Origin: a bacterium
GTDB lineage: Bacteria > Patescibacteriota > Minisyncoccia > Phycocordibacterales > UBA9973
Reading direction: 5' to 3'
Assembly (NCBI GenBank): GCA_021813175.1
Contig: JAKALJ010000023.1
Span: 1-5,646, forward strand
Length of the DNA: 5,646 bases
Positions 1 through 5,500 of the stretch are shown here, in pieces. Numbering within the stretch: the first letter of the stretch is position 1; every line of letters begins with the position of its first letter. The position numbers were made by a program, and so were the translations under genes. A model generated the notes under the pieces. It worked only from the letters and a program-made list of their open reading frames with translations, made no database searches and was not told the origin of the DNA.

Positions 1-836
1 GTGGTAGAAATATTGGCATGCCCGAGCATCATCTGCACGCTCCTGATATCCGCTCCGTTCCGCAATAAATCAGTGGCGAAGCAATGCCGAATGACGTGCG
101 GGGTGACTTTTTTCGAAATTCCCGCCTTCACCGCGTAGTGTTTCACCAACCGTTCAATGGAGCGGGCAGTCAGGCGCGAAACAGAGGACTTTTCTTTTTT
201 AGGTAAATTTACAAACATCGCTTCCTCCATATCCTTGCGCTTGGCTAAATATTCCCTTATGGCGTTTTTTGCTCTACGCGATAAAAAAACTACTCGCACT
301 TTTTCACCCTTGCCGCGAATCGGGAACTCATCTTTGGAAAGATCCAGGTCACGATTTAAGGAAGACAGCTCCGAGACGCGCAAACCGGTGGAAAAAAGAG
401 TTTCAAGCATAGCTCGGTCCCGTAAAGAAGGCAATTCTTTTCCGTCTACTCCTTCAAGCAACCTGTCCAATTCTTCTTTGGTAATCAAGTCTAAGTCTCT
501 TTCTTTTACCTTGGCCAATTCAATCCGTTCAGGCGACAAAGAAGGAATGTCTCGCTTTGTCAAATATTTAAGAAACACCCGCAGGGCGATGAGGTAGTAA
601 TTTTGGGTATTTTTTTTCATAGTTCTTTCCGCTTGTCCGTGTTCCTTTCGGCCCTTTTGCCGGTTAAGATATAAGCGAAACTCCCGGATTTTTTCTTCGC
701 TAATGTCCTCCGGATTGCCGATTTTTCCGAAGGAAAAAAAACGGGAGAGATAGCGATGATAATTCTCCGTTGTCTTTATGCTAGAGCCCTTTTCTATCTC
801 CAGATATTCCAAAAATTCTCTCATCAATTTTTCCAT
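1..836 (-). CDS. XerC/XerD-like tyrosine recombinase (3' end cut by window edge)
   Basis: Reading the minus strand from the ATG at 836 gives 278 open codons running off the left edge. Residues about 1-100 form a helical SAM-like DNA-binding domain, and residues about 115 onward the catalytic domain. Visible active-site residues are R153 (in STGLRVSEL), K176 (in RGKGEKVRV), H247 and R250 (in HVIRHCFAT) and H273 (in LGHANIST). By alignment with E. coli XerD the nucleophilic tyrosine should fall near residue 282, just outside the window. The family cuts and rejoins DNA at short paired sites, resolving chromosome dimers or moving mobile elements. The size fits a stand-alone Xer protein rather than a large phage integrase. 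Whether it is the housekeeping Xer or an accessory recombinase cannot be told here. It is divergent from rpsO. An ATG at 849 is out of frame, so 836 is preferred; only a weak GAAG precedes it. Confidence 0.93.
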   Translation of the reverse strand, partial: MEKLMREFLEYLEIEKGSSIKTTENYHRYLSRFFSFGKIGNPEDISEEKIREFRLYLNRQKGRKEHGQAERTMKKNTQNYYLIALRVFLKYLTKRDIPSLSPERIELAKVKERDLDLITKEELDRLLEGVDGKELPSLRDRAMLETLFSTGLRVSELSSLNRDLDLSKDEFPIRGKGEKVRVVFLSRRAKNAIREYLAKRKDMEEAMFVNLPKKEKSSVSRLTARSIERLVKHYAVKAGISKKVTPHVIRHCFATDLLRNGADIRSVQMMLGHANIST

Positions 837-851
837 ACTCTTCACTCATAT

Positions 852-860
852 ATCTTACCA
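852..860 (-). promoter_or_regulatory. Candidate extended -10 promoter for the recombinase gene
   Basis: On the minus strand the sequence reads TGGTAAGAT, a TG-extended -10 box (hexamer at 857-852). It predicts a transcription start near 845 and a leader of only about ten bases before the ATG at 836. No good -35 box lies 16-18 bases upstream (the best is TAGTTT-like). The call rests on similarity to the other extended -10 boxes in this window. Confidence 0.4.
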
Positions 861-943
861 TGTCGCACAATATTAAACTAATCAGTGTAACTATAAAAAG
901 CAGGTTGCAAACATTCTTTGAGAAAAGCCTTGCGCAGGAGCTT

Positions 944-996
944 AGAAAATTAAGCTAAAAACATGATTCGGATCATGTTTTTAGCCCTAATTTTCT
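944..996. repeat. Inner hairpin of the inverted-repeat element
   Basis: GCTAAAAACATGAT (954-967) pairs perfectly with 972-985 around a four-base TCGG loop. Below it, after a 1-against-2 base bulge, AGAAAATTA (944-952) pairs with 988-996. That gives 23 base pairs in all, a stable stem in RNA or single-stranded DNA. The stem contains no T-tract outside it that would make it an intrinsic terminator. Confidence 0.75.
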
Positions 997-1011
997 TGAG
1001 CGACGAGCAGA

Positions 1012-1036
1012 GCAATTCGCCAGCAGGCGAATATGC
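1012..1036. repeat. Second inner hairpin of the inverted-repeat element
   Basis: ATTCGCC (1015-1021) pairs with GGCGAAT (1026-1032) around the loop AGCA. GCA (1012-1014) can extend the stem by pairing with TGC (1034-1036), leaving A1033 bulged. With the 944-996 hairpin and the outer stem it makes a branched fold. Confidence 0.6.
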
Positions 1037-1076
1037 GTGCTTTTTGAGAAGAATCTTTGCAACCTGCTTTAAAAAT

Positions 1077-1105
1077 TTGCAATTTATACTTATGTATGCT
1101 ACGAT
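1077..1105 (+). promoter_or_regulatory. Promoter of rpsO, predicted leaderless
   Basis: TTGCAA (1077-1082) is a plausible -35 box. After a 17-base spacer comes the extended -10 TGCTACGAT, with TG at 1097-1098 and the hexamer at 1100-1105. Counting seven bases from the hexamer's last base puts the transcription start on A1112, the first base of the rpsO ATG. No Shine-Dalgarno sequence is present, which fits a leaderless message. Confidence 0.6.
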
Positions 1106-1111
1106 AAACAT

Positions 1112-1354
1112 ATGTTAAGCGCTAAAAAGAAACAGCAGTTGATTAAGAAAAGCCAGATACACGAAAAGGACACCGGCTCTTCCAAAGTGCAAGCGGCCAT
1201 TCTTTCCGCGCGGATAGACGAGCTGGCGGAGCATTTAAAGAAGCATAAAAAAGATAACAGTTCCCGCCGCGGGCTAATCAAAATGGTAGCCGACCGGCGC
1301 GCGCATCTGAAGTATCTTGAACGGAGAAGCAAGACTAAAGCAAGAGTTCGCTAA
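1112..1354 (+). CDS. rpsO: 30S ribosomal protein S15 (short C-terminus)
   Basis: This 80-residue protein carries the S15 signature, including DTGSSKVQ at residues 20-27 and HKKDNSSRRG at 45-54. S15 is a primary binder of the 16S rRNA central domain and helps nucleate the small-subunit platform. The RNA-contacting positions known from Thermus S15 (T21, G22, Q27, R34, H41, D48, S51, Y68) are all kept here in the same numbering. The usual HH before SRRG is NS. The protein is about nine residues shorter than E. coli S15: after YLERR the final helix, normally ending in a LGLR-type motif, is replaced by a short basic tail (SKTKARVR). No such motif is visible in the bases just after the stop, which argues against a simple frameshift. 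The NYN-domain gene follows after 12 bases, and pnp lies further downstream as in many bacteria. Confidence 0.96.
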   Translation: MLSAKKKQQLIKKSQIHEKDTGSSKVQAAILSARIDELAEHLKKHKKDNSSRRGLIKMVADRRAHLKYLERRSKTKARVR

Positions 1355-1366
1355 AAATCTTCTGGC

Positions 1367-1885
1367 ATGGCAATTATAAAGCATAAAGAGCAGAGGGTAG
1401 GGGTCTTTATTGACGCTCAAAACTTGTATCACTCGGCTCGAAATTTATATAAAGCGCGGGTAAATTTCGGCGCGGTCTTGAAAGAAGCGGTGGCGGGCCG
1501 CAAATTAGTGCGGGCAATCGCCTATGTCATCACCACTGAGGCCGGGGATGAGAAGAACTTCTTTGAAGCTCTGACTAAGCTGGGCATTGAAACCAAAACT
1601 AAAAATTTGCAGATTTTCCGTTCCGGAGAGAAAAAAGCGGATTGGGACGTGGGACTGACGGTGGATGTGATGCGTATGGCCAATCGGCTGGATTCGGTGG
1701 TGATTTGCTCCGGAGACGGAGACTTTATCCCATTGGTGGAATATCTGCAAAATTACGCGGGGGTACAGGTGGAAGTGGCTTCTTTTGGCAAATCCACCTC
1801 TATGCAACTTAAAGAAGCTGCCGATGATTTTATAGACTTTTCGGAAAATCCGAAAAAGTTTCTCATCGGCAACGGCCGACACTAG
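1367..1885 (+). CDS. NYN-domain (LabA/DUF88-like) putative ribonuclease
   Basis: This 172-residue protein is essentially one NYN (PIN-like) domain. The acidic cluster expected to bind metal is intact: D16 and N19 in VFIDAQNLY, D94 and D100 in ADWDVGLTVD, and D117 and D119 in SGDGDF, the motif that most clearly marks the family. A TASK-like C-terminal specificity domain or other fusion is absent; after the last strand and helix (about 133-158) there is only a short tail. The domain fold is that of metal-dependent RNA-cleaving enzymes, so RNA endonuclease activity is inferred, and no substrate is known. No signal peptide or membrane segment is seen, so it should be cytoplasmic. It starts 12 bases after rpsO, probably in one transcript with it, and lies just upstream of pnp, which suggests a role in RNA turnover or ribosome-linked RNA processing. 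No Shine-Dalgarno motif precedes the ATG. Confidence 0.9.
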   Translation: MAIIKHKEQRVGVFIDAQNLYHSARNLYKARVNFGAVLKEAVAGRKLVRAIAYVITTEAGDEKNFFEALTKLGIETKTKNLQIFRSGEKKADWDVGLTVDVMRMANRLDSVVICSGDGDFIPLVEYLQNYAGVQVEVASFGKSTSMQLKEAADDFIDFSENPKKFLIGNGRH

Positions 1886-1912
1886 AGAAGCCACTATAAA
1901 AACCCAACTTTC

Positions 1913-1940
1913 TTGCATTTTTCTGCTCCGGTGCTAAGAT
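1913..1940 (+). promoter_or_regulatory. Promoter of the pnp transcript
   Basis: TTGCAT (1913-1918) is followed after 16 bases by the extended -10 TGCTAAGAT, with TG at 1932-1933 and the hexamer at 1935-1940. The predicted start is near A1947, leaving a leader of about 139 bases before the pnp ATG. I see no terminator between the NYN gene and this promoter, so read-through from rpsO is also possible. Confidence 0.6.
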
Positions 1941-1946
1941 GAAGAT

Positions 1947-2085
1947 ATATTATCAGTTAACTGGTTTGTCTTCAGACAGATAGTAGTGTTCCCTTGAATT
2001 TGGAACAATACTTTAGTCTGAAGAGAAACTATGGTCAGGGGGCGCGCTTGCCAAGAGGGCAAGCGCGCCATCCGACCCCTAAAAT
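1947..2085 (+). promoter_or_regulatory. Structured 5' leader of pnp
   Basis: Two structures fill this leader. In the first, CTTCAGAC (1970-1977) pairs with GTCTGAAG (2016-2023) and encloses a hairpin in which 1982-1992 pairs with 2002-2012 (one mismatch, nine-base loop). In the second, GGCGCGCTTGCC (2041-2052) pairs perfectly with 2058-2069 around the loop AAGAG. GGG (2038-2040) may also pair with the C-run at 2076-2079, bringing structure to within about seven bases of the ATG at 2086. There is no Shine-Dalgarno sequence and no T-tract. In E. coli, pnp is autoregulated through an RNase III-cleaved leader stem; a similar role here is inferred from position and shape only. Confidence 0.6.
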
Positions 2086-4215
2086 ATGCAAAAGAAAGAA
2101 TATTCCGTGGAAATTGGCGGAAAAACTATGACCGCTATTTTCACCGATTTAGCCGAACAGGCCTCTGGGTCAGTGCTTCTAAAATACGGTGAAAGCATCG
2201 TGCTGGCCACTTGCTGTATGTCCAAAGATCCGGCGCCCGGACTCGGATATTTTAATTTAACCGTGGATTATCTGGAAAAATTTTATGCTTCCGGAAAAAT
2301 TCTCGGTTCTCGTTTTGTGCGCCGAGAAGGAAAACCGTCTCAAGAAGCGGTATTGGCCGCTCGGGTGATAGACCGAACCCTGCGCCCTCTTTTTGACCAA
2401 TCTATCCGACATGCGGTACAAGTAATCGTAACGGTAATTTCAATAGACGAAGATAACGATCCGGTAACTCTTGGAGTGAACGCGGCTTCCCTGGCTCTTT
2501 CCGTTTCAGATATCCCTTGGAACGGGCCGGTGGGTTCGGTGCGAGTGGGCAAATATGAAGACGATGCGCTTATGATAAACGCTTCCCGCAAGCTCCGAAC
2601 AGAAGACTGGATGTACAAGTTTGACTTAATCGTATGCGGAAAAACCGGAAATATAAACATGATAGAAGCTTCCGCCCATGAAGAATCGGAAGACGGTTTG
2701 AAGGAGGCCTTAGAGAGCGCCAGCGCGGAAATAAGCAAGTTGGAAGAATTTCAGAAGAAAATCATTAAGGAAATCGGCCGGCAAAAGAGAGTTTTGACAA
2801 AAGAAATTCTGCCGGAAGAATCCAAGAAAGTTTTTGAGGAAAAAATTATGCCTCGGATGGAAAAAGCTATTTTTGCGGGACCAGGCAAGAAGGAAATAGA
2901 CGAACTGCATACGGAATGGAACAAGCTTATTCGCGAATATTGGCAAGATAAAAGTCCGAATAAAACAGATTTCTCGCCGGAAGACGACCTTTTTGACGAA
3001 GCGGAAAACGATCTGATTCATAAAAAAGCCATAGAAGAAGGGAAAAGAGCCGACGGACGCGGAATGGACGAACTCCGACCTTTGTACGCGCAGGCAGGGG
3101 GAGTATCCGCCATTTTGCATGGTTCCGGTATTTTTTATCGGGGTGGTACCCATGTATTTTCCGCTCTCACATTAGGCGGACCGGAAGATCGCTATCTGGT
3201 GGACGGAATGGAAGAAAAAATAGAACGGCGTTTTATGCATCACTATAATTTTCCCCCGTATTCTTCGGGAGAAACGGGTCGGGCCGGATTTACCAATCGC
3301 CGGGAGATAGGACACGGAGCTCTGGCGGAAAAAGCCTTGGCTATGGTTCTGCCCTGCATTGAAGATTTTCCTTACACCATCCGCCTGGTTTCAGAATCTA
3401 CGGCTTCAAACGGCTCCACTTCCCAAGCGTCGATCTGTGCCAGTACCTTAGCCCTTATGGACGGGGGAGTGCCGATCAAAGCGCCGGTGGCGGGCGTGGC
3501 TATGGGTCTTATGTATGAAAACGACAGCCGGTACAAAATCCTGACCGATATTCAAGGACCTGAAGATCACCACGGAGATATGGATTTCAAAATTGCCGGC
3601 ACTCGGACGGGAGTTACCGCTATTCAACTGGACGTAAAAGTGGAAGGAGTGCCGATAAAAATCCTCTATGAAGCAATGTTACAATCCAAAAAAGCCCGGT
3701 TGGCTATTTTAGATCAAATTGAAAAGGAAATACCGGTGCCCAGAAAAGAAATTTCCCCGAACGCGCCCAAGATCATGATTATACAAATAAAACCGGAACA
3801 GATAGGTATGATAATAGGTTCCGGCGGTAAGACCGTAAAGGAAATCAGGGAAAAAACCGGAGCGGAAATAACCATTGAAGACGACGGAAAAGTATATCTC
3901 ACCGGCAAGGGAGATGCTCCAGAAAAAGCAAAAAAAATCATTGAAGAGATGACCCATGAATTCAGGCCAGGAGAAACTTTGAAAGGAGAAGTGGTGCGCG
4001 TCGCGGATTTCGGCGCTTTTATCCGACTGAACGAATTTACCGACGGAATGGTGCATGTTTCGGAAATAGCCCCCTTCCGAGTGGAGCGGGTTAGCGATAT
4101 ACTAAAAGTGGGGATGATGGTGCCGGTGAAAGTATTGCGAGTGGATTCCGAGCAAGGGAAAATCGCCCTTTCTATCAAGGCGGCAGACCAGAACTTCTTT
4201 AAATCCCCAGTTTAG
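2086..4215 (+). CDS. pnp: Polyribonucleotide nucleotidyltransferase (PNPase)
   Basis: This 709-residue protein matches the usual length (E. coli about 711). PNPase is a cytoplasmic trimer that degrades RNA from the 3' end by phosphorolysis and can add tails in reverse. Domains in order: first RNase PH core about 10-210 (RREGKPS at 79-85), all-helical linker about 240-315, second RNase PH core about 321-545, KH domain about 560-620 (GSGGK at 578-582) and S1 domain about 628-700. The active site looks intact: by alignment with E. coli D486, D492 and K494, it has D494, D500 and K502 in EDHHGDMDFK, and the phosphate-binding loop is S444-T445-S446. HHYNFPPYS (385-393) and REIGHGALAE are conserved. 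One deviation is RGGTH (352-356) where many PNPases have RGETQ. The start fits the family N-terminus. Three bases separate it from the next gene. Confidence 0.98.
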   Translation: MQKKEYSVEIGGKTMTAIFTDLAEQASGSVLLKYGESIVLATCCMSKDPAPGLGYFNLTVDYLEKFYASGKILGSRFVRREGKPSQEAVLAARVIDRTLRPLFDQSIRHAVQVIVTVISIDEDNDPVTLGVNAASLALSVSDIPWNGPVGSVRVGKYEDDALMINASRKLRTEDWMYKFDLIVCGKTGNINMIEASAHEESEDGLKEALESASAEISKLEEFQKKIIKEIGRQKRVLTKEILPEESKKVFEEKIMPRMEKAIFAGPGKKEIDELHTEWNKLIREYWQDKSPNKTDFSPEDDLFDEAENDLIHKKAIEEGKRADGRGMDELRPLYAQAGGVSAILHGSGIFYRGGTHVFSALTLGGPEDRYLVDGMEEKIERRFMHHYNFPPYSSGETGRAGFTNRREIGHGALAEKALAMVLPCIEDFPYTIRLVSESTASNGSTSQASICASTLALMDGGVPIKAPVAGVAMGLMYENDSRYKILTDIQGPEDHHGDMDFKIAGTRTGVTAIQLDVKVEGVPIKILYEAMLQSKKARLAILDQIEKEIPVPRKEISPNAPKIMIIQIKPEQIGMIIGSGGKTVKEIREKTGAEITIEDDGKVYLTGKGDAPEKAKKIIEEMTHEFRPGETLKGEVVRVADFGAFIRLNEFTDGMVHVSEIAPFRVERVSDILKVGMMVPVKVLRVDSEQGKIALSIKAADQNFFKSPV

Positions 4216-4218
4216 AAT

Positions 4219-5070
4219 ATGGAAAAAGAAGAGCATTTAAGAGTCAAAGGAGTGGAAACTTTCACCGACGATATGGTGAAGACGCTGGCCAATGAAAAAG
4301 GAAGCACTATAAAAAAAATAATTCATCAAGAGGAGGAAAAAGAGGTGCGAAAAAAAAATCTTTCCCCGGAGAGCCTAAAAAACCGAACCTTTATGATAAT
4401 CGGTTTTATCTTGATCATCATGGCTCTTATAGCGATGGCTTCCGCGGCTCTTTTAGGGGAGAAAACAGCCGTAGTTCCGCTGGAGACTCCTTTTGCTCCG
4501 GCGGTGTTTACCGATAAGAATTCTTTCAATGAGATAAAAGACCTGACAGCTAAAGAAATTCTATCGCTAATAGCGGCTCAGGTTTCCGGAACGGACGTAA
4601 AACAAAACGGCGTGACGGGAATTTTTCTCCTAAGAAACGGACAGCCTCTCCAGTTCCCTGATTTTGTTTCTCTAATCAAGGGGCATTTTCCTTCGGACGG
4701 TTTTTCCGCGGTAAAGGACTTTATGCTCGGCGCCTACAACGGCCAGTCGGGCAGAGATTTATTTTTACTCCTAAAAACGGCATCCTTCAGCGATATTTTT
4801 AATCCCTTGCGCGCCTGGGAGAGAAAAATGTTTTCGGACCTTTCCGGTATGTTTGGGAAGGATCTTACAGCAGAGAACAAATATCTCCAGACTAAGGATT
4901 TTACAGACGGGGTGGTTCAAAACAAAAACGCCCGGATTTTATATGACGCGAGCGGCGGCATCGCTCTCTTGTACATGTTTGCCGACGAAAATTCCATTAT
5001 AATCACCGACAGCATCCAAACAGCGGAGGAAATAATGAGCCGGCTCTCCTCGGGAAAAGTGGCGAAGTAG
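4219..5070 (+). CDS. Single-pass membrane protein of unknown function
   Basis: I cannot assign a function. This 283-residue protein has a charged cytoplasmic N-terminus (1-55) containing the segment TFTDDMVKTL, an IKKIIHQEEE stretch and NLSPESLKNR just before the membrane. One hydrophobic helix follows (about 57-79), then a domain of about 200 residues. With K54 and R56 on the N-terminal side, the helix probably leaves the N-terminus inside and the large domain outside. The arrangement and N-terminal motifs resemble hypothetical proteins I recall from Parcubacterial genomes, which is memory rather than a search. The C-terminal domain has no cysteines and no catalytic motif I recognise; a WERKM segment and a YMFADENSIIITDS strand-like region stand out. 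It starts three bases after the pnp stop, so the two are very likely co-transcribed and perhaps translationally coupled. An in-frame GTG at 4345 is a possible alternative start. Confidence 0.8.
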   Translation: MEKEEHLRVKGVETFTDDMVKTLANEKGSTIKKIIHQEEEKEVRKKNLSPESLKNRTFMIIGFILIIMALIAMASAALLGEKTAVVPLETPFAPAVFTDKNSFNEIKDLTAKEILSLIAAQVSGTDVKQNGVTGIFLLRNGQPLQFPDFVSLIKGHFPSDGFSAVKDFMLGAYNGQSGRDLFLLLKTASFSDIFNPLRAWERKMFSDLSGMFGKDLTAENKYLQTKDFTDGVVQNKNARILYDASGGIALLYMFADENSIIITDSIQTAEEIMSRLSSGKVAK

Positions 5071-5124
5071 CTTTAAAGAGAAAAAGAAACTTCCTTTTTG
5101 ACACTAGGCGGAGCTGATTTTTTG

Positions 5125-5133
5125 TGCTAATAT
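5125..5133 (+). promoter_or_regulatory. Extended -10 promoter of the DksA-family gene, predicted leaderless
   Basis: The box TGCTAATAT has its hexamer at 5128-5133, exactly six bases before the ATG at 5140, so the predicted start base is the A of the ATG. A perfect TTGACA lies at 5098-5103, but the 24-base spacer is too long for normal use, so the promoter probably relies on the extended -10. Confidence 0.55.
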
Positions 5134-5139
5134 CATTCT

Positions 5140-5499
5140 ATGCTTGATAAAGAAAAGATAAAAAAGGATTTAGAGAAGGAGAAAAGCGACCTTTTAGGTC
5201 AATTAAAAGAAATCGGCCGTTATAATTCTGATACGGGCGAATGGGAGGCGTTTCCGGAAGAACAAGATTCTCCGGAATCTGATTCTAACGCTATGGCGGA
5301 CCGTTTTGAAGATTTTGAGTCCAGAAGCTCCACGGTAAATGTGCTCACGGAGCGATTACAGGAGGTGGAGAAAGCGCTCAAAGGCATTAAAAAAGAATCT
5401 TTTGGAAAGTGTTCCGTATGCGGGAAAGAAATTGAAATTGAACGTCTGAGAGCTAATCCGGCCGCGGAGACCTGTAAGAAGCATTTGAACAAAACATAA
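5140..5499 (+). CDS. TraR/DksA-family zinc-finger protein
   Basis: This 119-residue protein has the DksA-type layout: two helices forming a coiled-coil hairpin (about 3-26 and 50-86), then a C-terminal zinc finger. The zinc ligands are C91, C94, C112 and H115, a C-x2-C-x17-C-x2-H pattern in which the last cysteine of the classical C4 site is histidine. DksA inserts its coil into the RNA polymerase secondary channel and, with ppGpp, adjusts initiation at promoters such as those for rRNA. The E. coli coil-tip motif D-x2-D-x-A appears by hand alignment as A51-x2-D54-x-F56, so the same mechanism cannot be assumed. The linker between the helices is acidic and rich in Glu, Asp and Ser. It has its own promoter and ends in tandem hairpins, so it is probably a single-gene unit. 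No Shine-Dalgarno sequence precedes the start. Confidence 0.92.
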   Translation: MLDKEKIKKDLEKEKSDLLGQLKEIGRYNSDTGEWEAFPEEQDSPESDSNAMADRFEDFESRSSTVNVLTERLQEVEKALKGIKKESFGKCSVCGKEIEIERLRANPAAETCKKHLNKT

Positions 5500-5500
5500 A

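Larger units (their letters stand above)
897..1070. repeat. 174-base inverted-repeat element with nested hairpins
   Basis: The ends are inverted repeats. AAAGCAGGTTGCAAA at 897-911 is exactly complementary to 1056-1070. After one mismatch, 913-918 pairs with 1049-1054. The two arms then carry the same four bases TGAG (919-922 and 1045-1048), forming a symmetric internal loop, and 923-928 pairs with 1039-1044. In total 27 of 32 positions pair, with equal arm lengths. The interior holds two further hairpins, at 944-996 and 1012-1036, so the whole can fold as a three-way junction. The element lies between divergently transcribed genes, where neither gene needs a terminator. No clear target-site duplication flanks it and I see no gene inside. 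It could be a MITE-like element, a folded recombination site or a structured RNA; its identity is unknown. Confidence 0.8.

Noticed and set aside
157..597. Plus-strand open frame of 146 codons
   Set aside because: It lies opposite the recombinase gene, whose catalytic motifs are clear on the minus strand; this frame is a Ser/Arg-rich shadow.
897..1070. Retron-type msr/msd RNA, suggested by terminal inverted repeats and inner hairpins
   Set aside because: No reverse transcriptase gene is present next to it, and a tyrosine recombinase and rpsO flank it instead.
963..1118. Open frame of 51 codons on the plus strand from ATG 963 through the inverted-repeat element into rpsO
   Set aside because: Its sequence is dictated by the palindromic stems, it overlaps the rpsO start, and it has no ribosome-binding site or recognisable protein pattern.
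1093..1120. dif-like Xer recombination site near the Xer gene
   Set aside because: The right half partly resembles a XerD arm (8 of 11 positions of E. coli dif), but the left half matches only 4 of 11, and the stretch is explained by the rpsO promoter and start.
1842..1854. Small hairpin TCGGA-AAA-TCCGA near the end of the NYN gene
   Set aside because: It is only five base pairs, lies inside the coding region and is followed by A-rich rather than T-rich sequence.
1939..1983. 14-codon leader peptide before pnp
   Set aside because: Its ATG overlaps the predicted -10 box, so it would not be fully transcribed from that promoter, and it has no regulatory codon pattern.
2031..2192. Upstream open frame starting at ATG 2031 and overlapping pnp out of frame
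   Set aside because: It runs through the perfect hairpin and into pnp in another frame, and its arginine-rich product looks like no known protein.
5081..5099. Possible terminator between the membrane-protein gene and the DksA-family gene
   Set aside because: AAAAAG and CTTTTT can pair, but the stem is only six mostly A-T pairs with a seven-base loop, too weak to call.
5098..5103. Perfect -35 box TTGACA for the DksA-family gene
   Set aside because: The spacer to the -10 at 5128 is 24 bases, and no acceptable -10 lies 16-18 bases downstream of it.
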